64,000 nucleotides of DNA from Stenotrophomonas nitritireducens (GCF_001700965.1 NZ_CP016756.1:434001-498000); one strand, 5' to 3'. Counted from the first letter of the stretch, positions 11,855 to 21,228 are shown. Made by a program: numbers and translations. The notes: a model not told the origin generated them from the letters alone.

Positions 11855-12640
11855 TCAAGCGCGGCGCGCCATCATCAGCTTCTTGATCTCGGCGATTGCC
11901 AGTGCCGGGTTCAAGCCCTTCGGGCAGGTGCGTGCGCAGTTCATGATGGTGTGGCAGCGGTACAGCTTGAACGGATCTTCCAGATCGTCCAGGCGTGCGC
12001 CGGTATCTTCATCACGCGAGTCGATGATCCAGCGGTAAGCCTGCAGCAGGATCGCCGGGCCCAGGTAACGCTCGCCGTTCCACCAGTAGCTCGGGCAGCT
12101 GGTCGAGCAGCAGGCACACAGGATGCATTCGTACAGGCCGTCGAGCTTCTTGCGGTCTTCCGGCGACTGCAGACGCTCGCGGTCCGGCGGTGCCGGGGTC
12201 TGCGTGCGGATCCACGGCTTGATCGAGGCGTACTGCGCGTAGAAGTGGGTCAGATCCGGAACCAGATCCTTGACCACGTCCATATGCGGCAACGGATAGA
12301 TCGGCACTTCGGCCTTGCCGCAATCGGCAATGGCGCGGGTGCAGGCCAGGGTGTTGGTGCCGTCGATGTTCATCGCGCACGAACCACAGATACCTTCGCG
12401 GCAGGAGCGGCGGAAGGTCAGGGTCGGATCAATCTCGTTCTTGATCTTGATCAGCGCGTCCAGAACCATCGGGCCGCACGCATCGAGATCGATCTCGTAG
12501 GTGTCGGTACGCGGATTCTGGTCGTCGTCCGGGCTCCAGCGGTAGATCTTGAAGGTACGCGTGTTCTTCGCACCGCTCTTGGCGGGGAAGTGCTTGCCCT
12601 TGGTCAGCCGGGAGTTCTTCGGGAGTGCAAATTCAGCCAT
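11855..12640 (-). CDS. sdhB: Succinate dehydrogenase iron-sulfur subunit
   Basis: Carries electrons from the SdhA flavin to quinone through three clusters. The 261 residues contain the [2Fe-2S] ligands in [15 protein letters not shown] plus the downstream Cys of TLAC, the [4Fe-4S] set [12 protein letters not shown] and the [3Fe-4S] set [14 protein letters not shown]. The N-terminal extension of about 30 residues ([12 protein letters not shown]) is normal in xanthomonads and many alphaproteobacteria. It follows sdhA after an 18-base gap. Confidence 0.98.
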   Translation of the reverse strand: MAEFALPKNSRLTKGKHFPAKSGAKNTRTFKIYRWSPDDDQNPRTDTYEIDLDACGPMVLDALIKIKNEIDPTLTFRRSCREGICGSCAMNIDGTNTLACTRAIADCGKAEVPIYPLPHMDVVKDLVPDLTHFYAQYASIKPWIRTQTPAPPDRERLQSPEDRKKLDGLYECILCACCSTSCPSYWWNGERYLGPAILLQAYRWIIDSRDEDTGARLDDLEDPFKLYRCHTIMNCARTCPKGLNPALAIAEIKKLMMARRA

Positions 12641-12658
12641 GTTCGTAAGTTCCCCGGA

Positions 12659-14449
12659 TCAGTAGACGCGCGGCTTCGGCGGCACCACGGACACGTCATC
12701 GCTGAGCGTGTACATGTGCACCGGACGGTAATCGAAGCTGCACTTGCCCTTGTCGTCGACGGTGACCAGCGTGTGCTTCTGCCAGTTGACGTCGTCGCGG
12801 TCCGGGAAGTCCTCGTGCGCGTGGGCCCCGCGGCTTTCCTTACGCTGCTCGGCCGAGTTGATGGTCGCCACTGCATTGAGCAGCAGGTTGTTCAGCTCGT
12901 AGGTCTCGATCAGGTCCGAGTTCCAGACCAGCGAACGGTCGGAAACCTTGACGTCCTGGAACGAATCGAACACCTGCGCCATCTTCTGGCAGCCTTCTTC
13001 CAGCGTCTTGCTGGTGCGGAACACGGCCGCGTCAGCCTGCATCGTGCGCTGCATGTTGTCGCGGATGACCGAGGTCGGCGTATCGCCATTGGCGTGACGC
13101 AGCTTGTCGAGCAGGCCCAGCGCCTTGTCGCAGGCATCGGACGGCAGGGTCTTGTGCGATGCACCCGGCTTGATCGTCTCGGCGCAGCGGTTGGCCACGG
13201 CACGGCCGAACACCACCAGGTCGAGCAGCGAGTTGGAGCCCAGACGGTTGGCACCGTGCACGGACACGCAGGCGGCTTCGCCGATGGCGTACAGGCCCGG
13301 CACGACTGCATCGGGGTTGTCGCCGACCTTGCGTACCACTTCACCGTGGTAGTTGGTCGGGATGCCGCCCATGTTGTAATGCACGGTCGGGATGACCGGG
13401 ATCGGCTGCTTGTGCACGTCCACGCCCGCGAAGATGCGCGCGCTTTCGGCAATACCCGGCAGCTTGTCGTCGATCACGCCCGGGCCGAGGTGGGTCAGGT
13501 CGAGCAGGATGTGATCCTTGTGCTCGCCGACGCCGCGGCCTTCGCGGATTTCGATGGTCATCGAACGCGACACCACGTCACGCGATGCCAGATCCTTGTA
13601 ATGCGGCGCGTAGCGTTCCATGAAACGCTCGCCACTGCTGTTGCGCAGGATGCCGCCCTCGCCTCGCACACCTTCGGTGATCAGGCAGCCGGCGCCATAG
13701 ATGCCGGTCGGGTGGAACTGCACGAACTCCATGTCCTGCAGCGGCAGGCCGGCACGGGCCACCAGACCACCGCCGTCACCGGTACAGGTGTGCGCCGAGG
13801 TGGCGCTGAAGTAGGCACGGCCGTAGCCGCCGGTTGCCAGCACCACGCCCTGCGAACGGAACAGGTGCAGGGTGCCTTCGGCCATGTCCAGGGCGAGCAC
13901 GCCGCGGCAGACGCCTTCGTCGTCGAAGATCAGGTCGAGTGCGAAGTACTCGATCATGAACTGCGCGTTGTGCGCCAGCGACTGCTGGTACAGGGTGTGC
14001 AGGATGGCGTGGCCGGTACGGTCGGCGGCGGCGCAGGTACGCTGCGCGGACGGGCCTTCACCGTACTTGGTGGTCATGCCACCGAACGGACGCTGGTAGA
14101 TCTTGCCTTCTTCGGTGCGCGAGAACGGAACGCCGTAGTGTTCCAGCTCGATGATGGCCGGGATGGCCTCACGGCACATGTATTCGATGGCGTCCTGGTC
14201 ACCCAGCCAATCCGAACCCTTGATGGTGTCGTAGAAGTGGTAACGCCAATCGTCTTCGCCCATGTTGGCGAGCGCGGCGGAGATGCCGCCCTGCGCTGCC
14301 ACGGTGTGCGAGCGGGTCGGGAAGACCTTGGTGATGCAGACGGTCTGCAGGCCCTTCTGGGCCAGACCAAAGGTCGCACGCAGGCCAGCGCCACCGGCGC
14401 CGACGACCACCATGTCGACCTTGTGTTCAGTGATGTTGTAAGCGGACAT
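12659..14449 (-). CDS. sdhA: Succinate dehydrogenase flavoprotein subunit
   Basis: Catalytic subunit oxidising succinate to fumarate. The 596 residues show the FAD-binding GAGGAGLRA, the covalent-FAD His in [15 protein letters not shown], the active-site region around [20 protein letters not shown] and the Arg-containing [10 protein letters not shown]. HMGAxxxMDG-type spacing and the C-terminal [18 protein letters not shown] block are intact. The gene starts four bases after sdhD ends. Confidence 0.98.
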   Translation of the reverse strand: MSAYNITEHKVDMVVVGAGGAGLRATFGLAQKGLQTVCITKVFPTRSHTVAAQGGISAALANMGEDDWRYHFYDTIKGSDWLGDQDAIEYMCREAIPAIIELEHYGVPFSRTEEGKIYQRPFGGMTTKYGEGPSAQRTCAAADRTGHAILHTLYQQSLAHNAQFMIEYFALDLIFDDEGVCRGVLALDMAEGTLHLFRSQGVVLATGGYGRAYFSATSAHTCTGDGGGLVARAGLPLQDMEFVQFHPTGIYGAGCLITEGVRGEGGILRNSSGERFMERYAPHYKDLASRDVVSRSMTIEIREGRGVGEHKDHILLDLTHLGPGVIDDKLPGIAESARIFAGVDVHKQPIPVIPTVHYNMGGIPTNYHGEVVRKVGDNPDAVVPGLYAIGEAACVSVHGANRLGSNSLLDLVVFGRAVANRCAETIKPGASHKTLPSDACDKALGLLDKLRHANGDTPTSVIRDNMQRTMQADAAVFRTSKTLEEGCQKMAQVFDSFQDVKVSDRSLVWNSDLIETYELNNLLLNAVATINSAEQRKESRGAHAHEDFPDRDDVNWQKHTLVTVDDKGKCSFDYRPVHMYTLSDDVSVVPPKPRVY

Positions 14450-14452
14450 GTA

Positions 14453-14836
14453 TCAGTTCCCAAACACGATGCGGGCAACCGCAAAGATGCTGACGATGGC
14501 GCCGAGCACGGCGATGAACTTGACCGTGGTCTGCAGGGCCAGGGCCATCAGCGAATTGTGGATGTAGTCCTCAAGGACCACCTGCAGGCCAAGCTGGGCG
14601 TGCCAGAACATGGCAACCAGGAAGCCCACCAGCAGGATCGCGTTCCACGGCTTGGAGACGGTTTCGACCGCGGTCACATAGTCGGCGCCGATCAGGCTCA
14701 GCACCAGGCACAGGAACCAGATGGTCAGTGCGACCAGCGCGGTGGCGGTCAGCCGCTGATGGATGAAGTGCTCGGTGCCGGACTTGGAGCTGCCCAGGCC
14801 GCGTGCATTCTTGAGCGGGGTACGGAACTTGCTCAT
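14453..14836 (-). CDS. sdhD: Succinate dehydrogenase membrane anchor SdhD
   Basis: Hydrophobic subunit of complex II. The 127 residues form three membrane helices (about LTIWFLCLVLSLIGADYV, AILLVGFLVAMFWHAQLGLQ, VKFIAVLGAIVSIFAVARIV). FWHAQLGLQVVLEDYIH carries the conserved His and the DY motif near the quinone site. The ATG at 14836 overlaps the sdhC stop as ATGA; upstream in-frame sequence is an antisense-like extension and was excluded. Confidence 0.93.
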   Translation of the reverse strand: MSKFRTPLKNARGLGSSKSGTEHFIHQRLTATALVALTIWFLCLVLSLIGADYVTAVETVSKPWNAILLVGFLVAMFWHAQLGLQVVLEDYIHNSLMALALQTTVKFIAVLGAIVSIFAVARIVFGN

Positions 14837-15225
14837 GCGGTCGCTCCCATGCAGACGTAAGCCCAGATCAGCGCGGTCAGCACCAGCGAGGCGATCACCG
14901 ACATCCAGCTGCTGCGGATGAACGTGGCCTTGGCGTAGCCGATGGCGAAATCCTGCACGATGTGGCGGATGCCGTTGCACAGGTGGTAGGCGAAGCACCA
15001 GGTCCAACCGAACAGGATCACCTTGCCGTACCAGGCGCCGGCGTGGGTGGTGAAGCAGTTCCAGGACTCAGGGCCCATCATCAGGGCGAGCAAACCGCCC
15101 GCGATGATCAGGGAACCGACAGTCAGAATGATGCCGGTTACTCGATGCAGGATCGAGGTGGCCATCTGGATCTGCCAGCGATACACCTGCAGGTGCGGAG
15201 AAAGGGGGCGGGGTCTGTTCGCCAT
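14833..15225 (-). CDS. sdhC: Succinate dehydrogenase cytochrome b556 subunit
   Basis: Haem-binding anchor of complex II. The 130 residues start with the family motif RPRPLSPHLQVYRWQIQM, followed by SILHRVTGI and the haem His region CFAYHLCNGIRHIVQDF. Three membrane helices are visible. I chose ATG 15225 since the conserved SPHL block lies close to the N-terminus in the family. It opens the sdhCDAB run. Confidence 0.95.
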   Translation of the reverse strand: MANRPRPLSPHLQVYRWQIQMATSILHRVTGIILTVGSLIIAGGLLALMMGPESWNCFTTHAGAWYGKVILFGWTWCFAYHLCNGIRHIVQDFAIGYAKATFIRSSWMSVIASLVLTALIWAYVCMGATA

Positions 15226-15279
15226 TCGCTGACTCGTATCTCGGCTGGGCGGCTCAATGCCGCGTTGGCTCAACGCTGC

Positions 15280-15453
15280 TCAGAAATCGATGCAGCGCCC
15301 GTTTTTCTCCCAATCGCCATACCGCACCGGATCAAGTCCGCCGCGGCCACCTATTTCCTGCGGCACCGGTGCTGCCTCGGGAAGCGGCTGCTTCTCGGGG
15401 ACCAACGGGGCTTCAGCTTCGGGCTCGGGAGTGGGGGTTGTTTGGCCTATCAT
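15280..15453 (-). CDS. DUF1674 protein, SdhAF4-type complex II assembly factor
   Basis: A 57-residue protein with a Pro/Glu-rich N-terminus and the DUF1674 C-terminal signature GGRGGLDPVRYGDWEKNGRC ending IDF. This family includes eukaryotic SDHAF4, which binds flavinated SdhA and limits oxidant formation before assembly. It lies 54 bases upstream of sdhC in the same direction and is probably the first gene of the operon. The ATG at 15453 is preferred; an in-frame TTG lies at 15474. Such small genes are often missed in annotation. Confidence 0.85.
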   Translation of the reverse strand: MIGQTTPTPEPEAEAPLVPEKQPLPEAAPVPQEIGGRGGLDPVRYGDWEKNGRCIDF

Positions 15454-15492
15454 TAGTGGTCTCGCAACGCACAAATTTTAGTCCTCAGTCAC
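15454..15492. promoter_or_regulatory. Compact divergent promoter region, sdhAF4-sdhCDAB versus ygfZ
   Basis: Only 39 bases separate the divergent starts. Core promoters must overlap each other or the coding ends. I see no clear -10/-35 or operator in it. Confidence 0.4.
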
Positions 15493-16350
15493 GTGTCTGA
15501 CAACCTCGCCCCTGCTTTCACCGGTTTCCGCACACTTCCCAAGGCTGAAATACTGAGCCTTGCCGGAGCCGATGCGGTCGCTTTCGCCCAAGCCCAGTTC
15601 GCCAACGATGTGCCCTCGCTGGCCGATGGTCACTGGCAATGGAATGCCTGGCTGACCGCCAAGGGCCGTGTGCTGTCTATCTTTCAGCTGTTGCGGGTGG
15701 ATCCGCAGACGCTGCTGCTGGTCTGCCACGACGGCGGCGCCGAGGCCATGGCCGAGCAGCTGCGGCGCTTCGTATTCCGTCGCAAGGTGGTGATCACGCA
15801 TGCCAGCGAGCTGGCGGTGAATGCCGCGCTGGAAGCGCCCAACGCCGCACATTGCGCGGAATTGGCGCAACTGGACGACGCGGTGATCGAACTGGATGTG
15901 GGCGGCCCTGCCCTGCCACGCACCCTTCGGATCGGCAAAAGGGCCAGCGCCACCGACAGCGCTGCTGAATTGGCATGGCGCCAAACCGACCTGCGCTACG
16001 GCCTGCCCCGCCTGGATGAGGCACAGCGCGAGCAATGGACGCCACAACAGTTGGGGCTGGACCGGCTGAACGCCTACAGCGTCAAGAAAGGCTGCTACCC
16101 CGGCCAGGAAATCGTGGCCCGCACACATTTCCTGGGCAAGGCCAAGCGCTCGCTGGCGCTGTTGGAATGTGCCTCATTCGCCAACCCGGGCGATCCCGTG
16201 CAGCAGGCCGAGGCCAGCATAGGCACTGTCGCCTGCGCCGCAGGCACGCTGGCTCTTGCGGTACTGCCACTGGAGCTGCCGGAAGGTCTACTGCAGGTAA
16301 ATGGCGGCATCGCCAACATCCAGCCACTGCTGGACGGCCTGGCCCGCTGA
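15493..16350 (+). CDS. ygfZ: Folate-binding protein YgfZ
   Basis: GcvT-fold, tetrahydrofolate-dependent protein that supports repair or synthesis of certain Fe-S enzymes. The 285 residues contain the diagnostic KGCYPGQEIVART motif (about residues 197-209), whose Cys is essential in E. coli YgfZ. The start is a GTG at 15493, fitting the family N-terminus (MSDNLAPAFTGFRTLP). It is divergent from the complex II operon, whose SdhB and SdhA assembly may benefit from its activity. Confidence 0.93.
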   Translation: MSDNLAPAFTGFRTLPKAEILSLAGADAVAFAQAQFANDVPSLADGHWQWNAWLTAKGRVLSIFQLLRVDPQTLLLVCHDGGAEAMAEQLRRFVFRRKVVITHASELAVNAALEAPNAAHCAELAQLDDAVIELDVGGPALPRTLRIGKRASATDSAAELAWRQTDLRYGLPRLDEAQREQWTPQQLGLDRLNAYSVKKGCYPGQEIVARTHFLGKAKRSLALLECASFANPGDPVQQAEASIGTVACAAGTLALAVLPLELPEGLLQVNGGIANIQPLLDGLAR

Positions 16351-16362
16351 CCTGGCTCCCCT

Positions 16363-16430
16363 GTAGTGCCGAGCCATGCTCGGCGGGGGCTTTACCGGTA
16401 AGGCCACTGCCGAGCATGGCTCGGCACTAC
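16363..16430. repeat. SMAG-type REP pair
   Basis: Second 68-base GTAG...CTAC paired palindrome of the TGCCGAGCCATGCTCGGC type, between convergent ygfZ and the ABC ATPase gene. Confidence 0.85.
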
Positions 16431-16483
16431 GACGGCGCGGCGTCGGTGACGAAGCCAGGACTGCAGCAATCAGCGAAGAACTT

Positions 16484-16525
16484 ACCCCTCCCCAACCCTC
16501 CCCTTGCCTGCGGCAACGGGAGGGG
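16484..16525. repeat. Pyrimidine-rich palindromic element
   Basis: CCCCTCCCC... paired with CGGGAGGGGC around TTGCCTGCGGCAA. It lies between two SMAG pairs; no gene in 16431-16561. Confidence 0.5.
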
Positions 16526-16561
16526 CAGAAACATCTTGCCTGCGGCAAAGAGAAGCGTCAT

Positions 16562-16629
16562 GTAGTGCCGAGCCATGCTCGGCAGGGACTTCACCGGTAA
16601 GGCCTCTGCCGAGCATGGCTCGGCACTAC
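16562..16629. repeat. SMAG-type REP pair
   Basis: Third copy, 132 bases after the second and just past the stop of the ABC ATPase gene. Confidence 0.85.
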
Positions 16630-16635
16630 AGCAGC

Positions 16636-17751
16636 TCAGCCTTCAGCTCCGTCCTCGATACGCTCACCACTGCCTGCATCAAAGAAATGCAACGCAGCCG
16701 GCGTGACTTCCACCGATATCTCCTGCCCTACCGACGGTAGCTGCCGTGGCGCGACCCGCATGATCAGCGCCTGCTGGCCATAACGCAGGTTGACGAATAT
16801 TTCGTTGCCTACCGGCTCCAGGCCTTCGATACGCGCTTTGAACGATGCCTCGCCATCGCCAGGCTGCAGATGCTCAGGGCGCACACCAACCACCAGCGGC
16901 TTGCCAAACCACTCTGCAGCCAGCGATACAGCGCCCAGCACTACTTCGGCAGCCCCGCCCTGACCTGGCTCATCCAGCTGCAACACGGCCATACCGTCCG
17001 CATCACGGCGCAATTGGCCGCGCAGCATGTTCATCGCCGGGCTGCCAAGGAAGCCTGCGACAAACAGATTGACCGGCTTGTCGTACAGCGCCATCGGCGT
17101 GTCTATCTGCTGGATCACGCCTTCGTTGAGCACCACGATGCGCTGGCCAAGCGTCATCGCCTCGACCTGATCATGGGTGACATAGATCATCGTCGTACCT
17201 AGCTTGCGATGCAGCTGGGCGATCTCGGTGCGCACCGAATGACGCAGCTTCGCGTCCAGGTTGGACAGCGGCTCATCCAGCAGGAACACCTCCGGCTCTC
17301 GCACCAGCGCCCTGCCCAGTGCCACGCGCTGGCGCTGCCCGCCCGACATCGCACGCGGCAACTTGTCCAGCATCGTCGTCAACCCCAAGGCCTCGGCCGC
17401 GTCCTGCACGCGGCGCTGCACTTCTGCCTTGTCGTGGCCACGCAGCTTCAGACCAAAGCCCAGGTTCTCGGCCACGGTCATGTGCGGGTAAAGCGCGTAG
17501 TTCTGGAACACCATGGCAATGTCGCGGTCCTTGGGCGCCACGTCATTGACCACGCGCTCGCCGATCCACAGCTTGCCGGCGCTGATCTCTTCCAGCCCCG
17601 CCACCATTCGCAGCAGTGTGGACTTGCCGCAACCCGAAGGCCCCACCAACACCATCAGCTCGCCATCGGCGATATCGAAACTGGCCCCGGCAACGGCGAC
17701 CTGCCCGTTGTCATACACCTTGCGCACACTGTCGAATTGAACCTTGGCCAT
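16636..17751 (-). CDS. ugpC: Sugar ABC transporter ATPase (UgpC/MalK/MsiK type)
   Basis: Cytosolic ATPase of a carbohydrate-uptake ABC importer. The 371 residues hold Walker A GPSGCGKSTLLRM, Q-loop VFQNYALYPHMT, signature MSGGQRQRVALGRALV, Walker B VFLLDEPLSNLDAKLR and HDQVEAMTL, then the C-terminal OB-fold regulatory domain (VGVRPEHL). No permease or binding protein adjoins it. The MalF/MalG-type permeases at 27650-29379 lack an ATPase of their own, so this protein is the likely partner or a shared MsiK-like ATPase. ATG 17751 starts the conserved MAKVQFDSVRKVY; the open frame extends 38 codons upstream without similarity. Confidence 0.92.
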   Translation of the reverse strand: MAKVQFDSVRKVYDNGQVAVAGASFDIADGELMVLVGPSGCGKSTLLRMVAGLEEISAGKLWIGERVVNDVAPKDRDIAMVFQNYALYPHMTVAENLGFGLKLRGHDKAEVQRRVQDAAEALGLTTMLDKLPRAMSGGQRQRVALGRALVREPEVFLLDEPLSNLDAKLRHSVRTEIAQLHRKLGTTMIYVTHDQVEAMTLGQRIVVLNEGVIQQIDTPMALYDKPVNLFVAGFLGSPAMNMLRGQLRRDADGMAVLQLDEPGQGGAAEVVLGAVSLAAEWFGKPLVVGVRPEHLQPGDGEASFKARIEGLEPVGNEIFVNLRYGQQALIMRVAPRQLPSVGQEISVEVTPAALHFFDAGSGERIEDGAEG

Positions 17752-18041
17752 CACCACCTCGTTGCGAGTCGAAACCTGGAGCAGCGGAACACTTGCGCCA
17801 CAACAAGAGAACAGTTTCCTGCAATCGTATACATCCGAAACATTGTGCACGGTAAGCATATTCATATGGCACCATCGCTACTGCCCTTACATGGCACCTG
17901 CGCTGCGCTGCACGGACCTGCTTCCGCCCTCGCGACATGCTGCAATGCACAAGCCCAGGTTGCTCACGCCCGCCCCCTCGCGCCGATGGACGCGGGCGTC
18001 CCCATCGCGGCGCAGGCCTTGAAGACGAACAATTGACAACG
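17752..18041. promoter_or_regulatory. Divergent control region between ABC ATPase and zwf operon
   Basis: A 290-base spacer from which both the ATPase gene and the zwf operon must be transcribed. It is more AT-rich around 17810-17880 (TGCAATCGTATACATCCG, ACATTGTGCACGGTAAGC), the likeliest promoter zone. No perfect operator palindrome could be assigned. Confidence 0.4.
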
Positions 18042-19508
18042 ATGTCATCAGCACCCGAAACTCGCGCAATGCACGACACCCTTTTCCTGTTCGGTGCCAC
18101 AGGCGACCTGGCCCAGCGTTATCTGTTCCCCTCCCTGTTACGCCTGCTCGGTGACGGCCTGCTTCCGGAGGATTTCCGGGTGCGTGCGCTGGCCCTGTCG
18201 CCGCATGACACCGAGAAATTCCGTGACATCCTGCGCCCGCGCCTGGAAGCAGCAATGCCCCACGCCAGCCAGGAGGACATCGGCAACCTGCTCAGCCGCA
18301 TCGACTACCGTTCAGTGGACCTGCGCAATGCCGAGTCGGTGGCCGAATCGGTCAAGGATCTGGTGCACCGCACCTGTGTCAGCTACCTGGCCATTCCGCC
18401 GGGCCTGTACATCTCCACCTGCGAAGGCCTGGCCCTGGGCGGCGCATTGGCCGCACCGCACCGGCTGATGCTGGAAAAGCCGATCGGCTCGGACAGCGAC
18501 AGCGCCGAGGAAATCCTGCAGTCGATCGGCAAATTGATCGACGAAGACCGCGTGTTCCGCCTGGATCACTACCTAGGCAAGGCCGCCGTCCAGAACCTGA
18601 TGGCACTGCGCTTCGGCAACACCCTGCTCGAGGCGGTCTGGAACCGTAACTACATCGCATCAGTACACATCCTGGTCGCTGAAAGCGATGGCGTGGATGG
18701 CCGCGACTCCTATTACTCGCGTTCCGGCGCACTGCGCGACATGGTCCAGAGCCATATCCTGCAGCTGCTGTGCCTGGTGGCGATGGAACCACCGGCATCG
18801 CTGGAAGCGGACCGCATCCGCGACGAGAAGGTCAAGGTGCTGCGCGCCCTGCGCCCGCTCGATGCCAAGCATGCAGCCAAGGACAGCGTGCGCGGCCGTT
18901 ACACCGCCGGCACCATCAATGGCCAGCCGGCGCAGGCCTACCAGCCGCCGGAAGGCAGCGAAGCGGAAACCTTTGTCGGCGTCACCGCGCATATCGACAA
19001 CTGGCGTTGGGCCGGCGTGCCGTTCCACCTGGTCACCGGCAAGCGTCTGCCTGAGCGCACCACCCGCATCGAGGTCAACCTCAAGCCGGTGACGCACTGG
19101 TTGTTCGAACGCCCGGACCGCAAGAGCGCCACGCCCAATCGCCTGACCTTCCAGTTGCAGCCGCAGGAGAACATCCAGCTCGGCCTGATGAGCTCCCTGG
19201 CCGGTCCGGAATGGGGCGCACTGGAACTGCAGCCGCTGGAACTGGAACTGTCGGTACCCACCGGCCTGCATCGCCGCATCGCCTACGAACGCCTGTTCCT
19301 GGATGCCTTCAACGGCAACCACGCGCTGTTCGTGCGCGATGACGAAGTGCGCGCCGCCTGGGCCTGGATCGACAGCATCAGCGATGCCTGGAAGGCTGCC
19401 GATCTGCCGATGGAGCCCTACCCGGCCGGTGGCTGGGGCCCGCAGCTGGCGCGTGATTTCCTGCCCGAATCCATTGCCGCCGACGCAGGCCCGGAGCAGG
19501 GGCTGTGA
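18042..19508 (+). CDS. zwf: Glucose-6-phosphate 1-dehydrogenase
   Basis: Oxidises glucose 6-phosphate to 6-phosphogluconolactone with NAD(P)+. The 488 residues show the nucleotide motif FGATGDLAQRYLFPSL, substrate-binding EKPIGSD and the active-site signature RLDHYLGKAAVQNL. I chose ATG 18042; a second ATG at 18069 lies closer to the Rossmann strand. The stop overlaps the glk start as GTGA. The protein opens a complete route from glucose to the Entner-Doudoroff products. Confidence 0.97.
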   Translation: MSSAPETRAMHDTLFLFGATGDLAQRYLFPSLLRLLGDGLLPEDFRVRALALSPHDTEKFRDILRPRLEAAMPHASQEDIGNLLSRIDYRSVDLRNAESVAESVKDLVHRTCVSYLAIPPGLYISTCEGLALGGALAAPHRLMLEKPIGSDSDSAEEILQSIGKLIDEDRVFRLDHYLGKAAVQNLMALRFGNTLLEAVWNRNYIASVHILVAESDGVDGRDSYYSRSGALRDMVQSHILQLLCLVAMEPPASLEADRIRDEKVKVLRALRPLDAKHAAKDSVRGRYTAGTINGQPAQAYQPPEGSEAETFVGVTAHIDNWRWAGVPFHLVTGKRLPERTTRIEVNLKPVTHWLFERPDRKSATPNRLTFQLQPQENIQLGLMSSLAGPEWGALELQPLELELSVPTGLHRRIAYERLFLDAFNGNHALFVRDDEVRAAWAWIDSISDAWKAADLPMEPYPAGGWGPQLARDFLPESIAADAGPEQGL

Positions 19509-20512
19509 GCCCCAGCGCGGACCTGGTACTGGTAGCGGACATCGGTGGCACCAACGCACGCTTCGCGCTGGCCGACTGTTCCACCAGCAGCCCGTTGGAT
19601 CAAACCAGCATCGACGAATATCCGGTGGCGCAGTTCGCGTCACTGGCCGATGCCGCCGCGCATTACCTGCAGCAGCGCGGTGCCAGTGCCGGCAGTGGCG
19701 TATTTGCGGTAGCCGGCCGGGTCGACGGCGACGAGGCACGCATCACCAATCATCCGTGGGTGATCTCACGCTCGCGCACCGCCGAACAACTCGGCTTCGC
19801 GCAGCTCTACCTGATCAACGATTTCGTCGCCCAGGCCATGTCAATTGCCCTGCTCGGCGTTGATGACGTGGTGCAGGTCGGCGGTGCCGGCTGGCAACCC
19901 GCTCCCGCAGGCGAGCCGCGCAACTACTGCGTGCTCGGCCCCGGCACTGGCTTGGGCGTAGGTGGGCTGGTGGTCCGTGATGGCCGCAACTACCCGCTGG
20001 CCACCGAAGGCGGCCACGCCGGTTTTGCCCCGAATTCGCCCGAGCAGATCCGCATCCTGGAGATCCTCTCGGCGCAGTTCGGCCGCGTTTCCAACGAACG
20101 TCTGGTCTGCGGACCCGGCCTGGTCAACATCCACCGCGCCGTGTGCGAAATCGCCGGCACCGATCCGGGCCTGCTGCAGCCGGCCGATGTCAGTGCCCGC
20201 GCCGCCGAAGGCGATGTGCTGGCAAGCCGTGCGGTCGAAGTCTTTCTCGAGATCTTCGGCGCTGTCGCCGGCGACGCGGTGCTGGTGCAGGGCGCGTGGG
20301 ACGGCGTATTCCTCACCGGCGGGCTGGTCCCGCGCCTACTGCAACAGTTGCAGCACTCCGGCTTCCGCCAGCGTTTTGAAAGCAAGGGCCGCTTCGCCGC
20401 GACCATGTCGCAGATCCCTTCGATGGCCATTACCCATCCCTGCCCCGGCCTGCTCGGTGCCGCCGCCTATGCGGTGGACATGCAGCGCGCCAACTCTGGA
20501 GTCACCGCATGA
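19505..20512 (+). CDS. glk: Glucokinase
   Basis: Phosphorylates free glucose with ATP. The 335-residue protein has the ATP-binding ADIGGTNARFAL near the N-terminus, LINDFVAQAM and GPGTGLGVGGLV, then ATEGGHAGFAP, placing it in the bacterial Glk family rather than ROK. The start is GTG at 19505 inside the zwf stop, and the stop overlaps pgl as ATGA. Tight coupling ensures co-production with Zwf and Pgl. Confidence 0.96.
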   Translation: MSPSADLVLVADIGGTNARFALADCSTSSPLDQTSIDEYPVAQFASLADAAAHYLQQRGASAGSGVFAVAGRVDGDEARITNHPWVISRSRTAEQLGFAQLYLINDFVAQAMSIALLGVDDVVQVGGAGWQPAPAGEPRNYCVLGPGTGLGVGGLVVRDGRNYPLATEGGHAGFAPNSPEQIRILEILSAQFGRVSNERLVCGPGLVNIHRAVCEIAGTDPGLLQPADVSARAAEGDVLASRAVEVFLEIFGAVAGDAVLVQGAWDGVFLTGGLVPRLLQQLQHSGFRQRFESKGRFAATMSQIPSMAITHPCPGLLGAAAYAVDMQRANSGVTA

Positions 20513-21228
20513 ACGCCGCTGTTTCCGACCGCATCACCCTTGTCCGGCATGCCGACGAAGAGGCATGGACCGAAGGTGTCGCCAAGGAAATGGCAGCGCT
20601 GTTGAGTGCGGAAATCGCCCAGCGCGGGCGCGCCCGCATGTTGCTGTCCGGCGGCACCACGCCGGCACCGGTCTACGAACTATTGTCCGACCAGGGCCTG
20701 GAATGGGCACGGGTTGAAGTCGGCCTGGCCGACGAGCGCTGGCTGTCGCCGCAGGACAAGGACAGCAATGCCTGGCTGGTGCGCGACAGTTTCCTGCGCC
20801 ATGCCGAAGGTGCGCACTTTGATCCGCTGGTGCGGGTTGGCCTGCCGATCGCCGAGTGCGTGCATACCGCAAATCTGCTCGCTACCCATACGCAGCCGGC
20901 CTGCCTGGTGGTGCTGGGCATGGGCAATGACGGCCATACCGCCTCGCTGTTCCCGGGCTCGGCCGATCTGCCGCAGGCACTGCAGAGCAAACACCCGTAC
21001 GCCGCGCTGGACGCCACCGGCTGCCCGGTCGCCAAGAACTGGCCGCTGCGCATCACCCTGACCCCACATGGTCTGGCTCTGGCTGGCCAGCGCCTGTTGC
21101 TGCTGCGCGGGCCGCAGAAACTGGACGTGCTCAACGCCGCGCTGGCTTCCGGCGACGTGCATGCCTATCCGGTCCTGGCTGCGATCAATGCACCCGGCAA
21201 CCCGCTGCGGGTGCATTGGTGCCCGTGA
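20509..21228 (+). CDS. pgl: 6-phosphogluconolactonase
   Basis: Hydrolyses 6-phosphogluconolactone to 6-phosphogluconate. The 239 residues contain LLSGGTTPAPVYELL, VGLADERWLSPQDKDSN and VLGMGNDGHTASLFPGS, the standard SOL/DevB-type motifs, and ITLTPHGLALA. It starts four bases inside glk and is followed by 146 bases with no gene before edd. Confidence 0.96.
   Translation: MNAAVSDRITLVRHADEEAWTEGVAKEMAALLSAEIAQRGRARMLLSGGTTPAPVYELLSDQGLEWARVEVGLADERWLSPQDKDSNAWLVRDSFLRHAEGAHFDPLVRVGLPIAECVHTANLLATHTQPACLVVLGMGNDGHTASLFPGSADLPQALQSKHPYAALDATGCPVAKNWPLRITLTPHGLALAGQRLLLLRGPQKLDVLNAALASGDVHAYPVLAAINAPGNPLRVHWCP

Noticed and set aside
11696..14860. A 1054-residue open frame on the plus strand opposite sdhA/sdhB
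   Set aside because: It is antisense to clearly coding sdhA and sdhB, is rich in His, Arg and Gly, and has no recognisable domain. GC-rich codon use leaves the reverse frames open.
17752..18041. HexR-type operator ahead of zwf
   Set aside because: I looked for the TGTAATTAAATTACA-like palindrome known from other gammaproteobacteria and found nothing close.
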